From contig JABMQG010000479.1 of the NCBI GenBank assembly GCA_013203365.1, positions 1-6,844 on the forward strand: a stretch of DNA of 6,844 bases. Direction: 5' to 3'. The DNA comes from Planctomycetota bacterium. GTDB lineage: Bacteria; Planctomycetota; Phycisphaerae; SM23-33; FEN-1343. This document shows positions 5,200 through 6,844 of the stretch, piece after piece. Position numbers and translations under genes: made by a program. The notes beneath the pieces are model-generated. The model was given only the letters and a program-made list of their open reading frames with translations, was not told where the DNA came from and searched no databases. Every line of letters begins with the position of its first letter. Position 1 is the stretch's first letter.

Positions 5200-6546
5200 A
5201 TGAACGCTCGTGCAATGAATGGACGGCCGACCGTGACGGACAAGCTGGCATCGCCGATGTGGTGGACCTGGGACCACAGCACCAGTTGGGTGGTTGACCG
5301 GTTCGGCAAGCAGACCTTCGGTGCGTCGAATTATTACGCCAAGGCCCCCGAGTCGTTTGTTGAAGATTATTCCCGGGCGATTCAGTGGGCCGCGGCCAAC
5401 GGCATAGGCGCGATCAAGATCGCCGGGCTGCTGCGCGACAGTCACGGCGGGCTCGAAGCGGCCAGGAAGGTCGCGGCGTTTGGGCAGGACCGCGGAGTCG
5501 GCATCATCGGCGTTGTCGGGATTGTCTCTTACGGGGGCATCTACTACGAAGGCGACAGCCCTTGGTCGCTCGAGAGATTCCTGGCCGACAATCCCGACTG
5601 CATGGGCGTCGGCGCCGACGGAAAGCCCATCAGGAAGACATTCGGCATCTATGGGCCGCGGCCAACCCGGCACGGGTGCCCGTCCAACCAGAAACTGCTG
5701 GACTATATGCTGCGATCGGTTGAATGGCTGTTTCGCAGCATACCGGAGCTGGCCGGACTGGCATTCGAGACCGGTGACACGGGCGTTTGCCAATGCCAGA
5801 AGTGCCGAAGGCGTCGCATAACGCCGGCCGAGAGTATTTCCTTCGATGACATGGCATTGTATTACCCCAAGGTCGTCGAGACCATACTTTCGGTCAATCC
5901 CAAGGCACAGGCGATCTGCGAGACGTATCATCATTTCCTGCCCAAACGGCTTCTCGCGCCGACGCAGTTCAACAGGGGTCTGCCGGCCGAGGCGGCTGAT
6001 ATGCTGGCGGTCGTGCCGAAGGGGGCTTGGTTCCAATGGGTTTGCGACGAATGGGTCTCGGGCGAATGGCTCGAAGGGGCGCAGATGCCGTTGAAAGGCT
6101 ATCGGCACATCATGCGGGCGCATTTCGGGACCTATTGGTGGGGCAGTTCCCGGCACCGCCTGGAGGTGGAGAAAATAAGGCGGATGTGCCTGCTGTCGGC
6201 CTCTTCGGGGCTGCACGCGGTGTCACTGTTCGGCGAAAGCGCCGCATACCACGCCAACGACGAGTTCAACTACCTTGCACAGGTCTATTTCTCCGCCCAT
6301 CCGCAAGACGGCCTGGACGACTTTGTGCGCAGCGAGATGTCCGAGCGGCTGGGCGGTCAAGACAGGGCTGCCGATTACCTTGCATTCAACGGGGAACTTT
6401 TGGCCGGCGGGGTATCACCGGAGACGATCGCCAGGATTGCCGACCACGCAGCCGACACCGATGACCGAGCCAGGCGGCGCTGGCTATGGCTGGGGAGCTA
6501 TCTGGGCTCAAACGCATGGGACCAAGGATCAGGGCTGGTTTCATAG
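5200..6546 (+). CDS. Uncharacterised glycoside-hydrolase-like TIM-barrel protein with CxCx2C motif
   Basis: A protein of 448 residues from ATG 5200, likely cytoplasmic because no signal peptide is visible. Features fit a beta/alpha-barrel of the glycoside hydrolase kind: WWTWDHSTSW near the start, alternating strands and helices (IGAIKIAGLL, GVGIIGVVGIVSYGG), then ELAGLAFETGD with E190 and D193 at what looks like the end of a barrel strand. C197, C199 and C202 follow directly, in a motif like those of some GH20/GH67-related and DUF4838-type proteins (C.C..C, then a segment like ISFDDMALYYPKVVE). FQWVCDEWVSGEW and GTYWWGSSRHR carry further aromatic, possibly sugar-contacting, residues. The family and substrate are not recognised with certainty. 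The start is uncertain: ATG 5215 and GTG 5233 are in frame and no ribosome site is strong. It follows the toroid/CBM9-like gene by 16 bases and likely works with it. A hairpin follows the stop. Confidence 0.85.
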   Translation: MNARAMNGRPTVTDKLASPMWWTWDHSTSWVVDRFGKQTFGASNYYAKAPESFVEDYSRAIQWAAANGIGAIKIAGLLRDSHGGLEAARKVAAFGQDRGVGIIGVVGIVSYGGIYYEGDSPWSLERFLADNPDCMGVGADGKPIRKTFGIYGPRPTRHGCPSNQKLLDYMLRSVEWLFRSIPELAGLAFETGDTGVCQCQKCRRRRITPAESISFDDMALYYPKVVETILSVNPKAQAICETYHHFLPKRLLAPTQFNRGLPAEAADMLAVVPKGAWFQWVCDEWVSGEWLEGAQMPLKGYRHIMRAHFGTYWWGSSRHRLEVEKIRRMCLLSASSGLHAVSLFGESAAYHANDEFNYLAQVYFSAHPQDGLDDFVRSEMSERLGGQDRAADYLAFNGELLAGGVSPETIARIADHAADTDDRARRRWLWLGSYLGSNAWDQGSGLVS

Positions 6547-6550
6547 CTCC

Positions 6551-6569
6551 CCTTGCCGAACCGGCAAGG
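6551..6569. terminator. Hairpin between convergent genes, probable bidirectional terminator
   Basis: CCTTGCCG and CGGCAAGG form a perfect 8-base-pair stem around a 3-base loop (AAC). It sits 4 bases after the stop of the TIM-barrel gene and 23 bases beyond the stop of the convergent URO-D-like gene. There is no run of T on either side, so termination by the classical intrinsic route is uncertain; the hairpin may also protect the transcript ends. Confidence 0.6.
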
Positions 6570-6592
6570 AATAGAAGCGACGGCCCTTACCT

Positions 6593-6844
6593 TCAGGCGA
6601 ATTCCTCCGCGGATCGGCAGAATTCGATCAGATTCTCCACGGGTGTGAACGGTGTGGCGTTGGAGGTGACGATGATGCCTCCGTACTGTCTGGCGAGATT
6701 CATCCTGTCGGCCGTCATAGCCCTTACGTCCGCGGTGGAACCATGTTCCATGATATGCCAGTTGCCTGTACCCCACAGAACTATTTTATCCCCATAGCGT
6801 TTTTTGAGGGAGTGTGGATCTTCGCATTCCACGGGGTTGAAGAC
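6593..6844 (-). CDS. Uroporphyrinogen decarboxylase-like (PF01208) family protein, C-terminal part
   Basis: The minus-strand frame enters from the right edge and stops at TGA 6595-6593; 83 codons are visible. The apparent GTG at 6832 is internal, since the upstream codons read VFNP in frame. The pattern NPVE, then DPHSLKKRYGDKIVLWGTGNW, a helix GSTADVRAMTADRMNLARQYGG, then IIVTSNATPFTPVENLIEFC is the last barrel turn and tail of the URO-D/corrinoid methyltransferase-type family. Such proteins in environmental planctomycete-like genomes are usually not haem enzymes but methyltransferase-related paralogues of unknown substrate, so I give no gene symbol. The usual WGGID block is replaced by WGTGNW, and the usual Gly-rich GGGY segment is reduced to QYGGIIV. 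The catalytic N-terminal half is out of view. Confidence 0.75.
   Translation of the reverse strand, partial: VFNPVECEDPHSLKKRYGDKIVLWGTGNWHIMEHGSTADVRAMTADRMNLARQYGGIIVTSNATPFTPVENLIEFCRSAEEFA

Noticed and set aside
4476..5309. Minus-strand 277-codon open frame across the CBM9-like domain
   Set aside because: Antisense shadow of a better supported coding region; no conserved motif recognised.
5116..6216. Minus-strand 366-codon open frame across the TIM-barrel gene
   Set aside because: It lies antisense to the glycoside-hydrolase-like gene and also overlaps the end of the preceding one; its composition is that of a shadow frame, rich in Arg and Pro.

Overview
The window is GC-rich and tightly packed, with ordinary bacterial genes that use ATG, GTG and TTG starts. 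The mix of a DciA-like (DUF721) gene, a DegT-type aminotransferase, uncharacterised carbohydrate-type proteins and a uroporphyrinogen-decarboxylase-like (PF01208) protein resembles environmental Planctomycetota (Phycisphaerae-type) or a related PVC-group bacterium. That assignment is an inference from gene content; no marker gene here proves it. TGA is used as a normal stop throughout.

Left block (1-1700, + strand): the 3' end of a DciA/DUF721 gene, then a HAD-superfamily hydrolase. A four-base overlap couples the hydrolase to a nucleotidyltransferase gene that is broken twice. An in-frame TGA sits where the family's conserved glycine of the GGS motif is expected, and about 110 bases further on the gene runs directly, in frame, into the C-terminal part of an IS630-family transposase. 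The rest of the nucleotidyltransferase and the front of the IS element are missing, so this is insertion/deletion debris.

Middle block (1780-3401): a complete PLP-dependent DegT/DnrJ/EryC1/StrS aminotransferase on the minus strand, then a divergent regulatory region of 311 bases. This region holds plausible promoters for both directions and two inverted repeats with the same 9-base spacer, one of them spanning the likely -35 of the aminotransferase gene.

Right block (3402-6546, + strand): two genes 16 bases apart, probably one operon. The first encodes a cytoplasmic-looking protein with a large helical, probably alpha/alpha-toroid, N-terminal part and a C-terminal domain resembling family 9 carbohydrate-binding/DOMON-like beta-sandwiches. 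The second encodes a TIM-barrel-like, glycoside-hydrolase-like protein with a CxCx2C cluster. I recognise neither as a characterised enzyme; together they look like an undescribed carbohydrate-processing pair. A strong hairpin (6551-6569) lies between this operon and a convergent, truncated URO-D-like gene that leaves the window on the right.

No tRNA, rRNA, CRISPR array or defence system was seen. The most interesting material is the uncharacterised gene pair with its divergent control region, and the nucleotidyltransferase/IS630 chimera.
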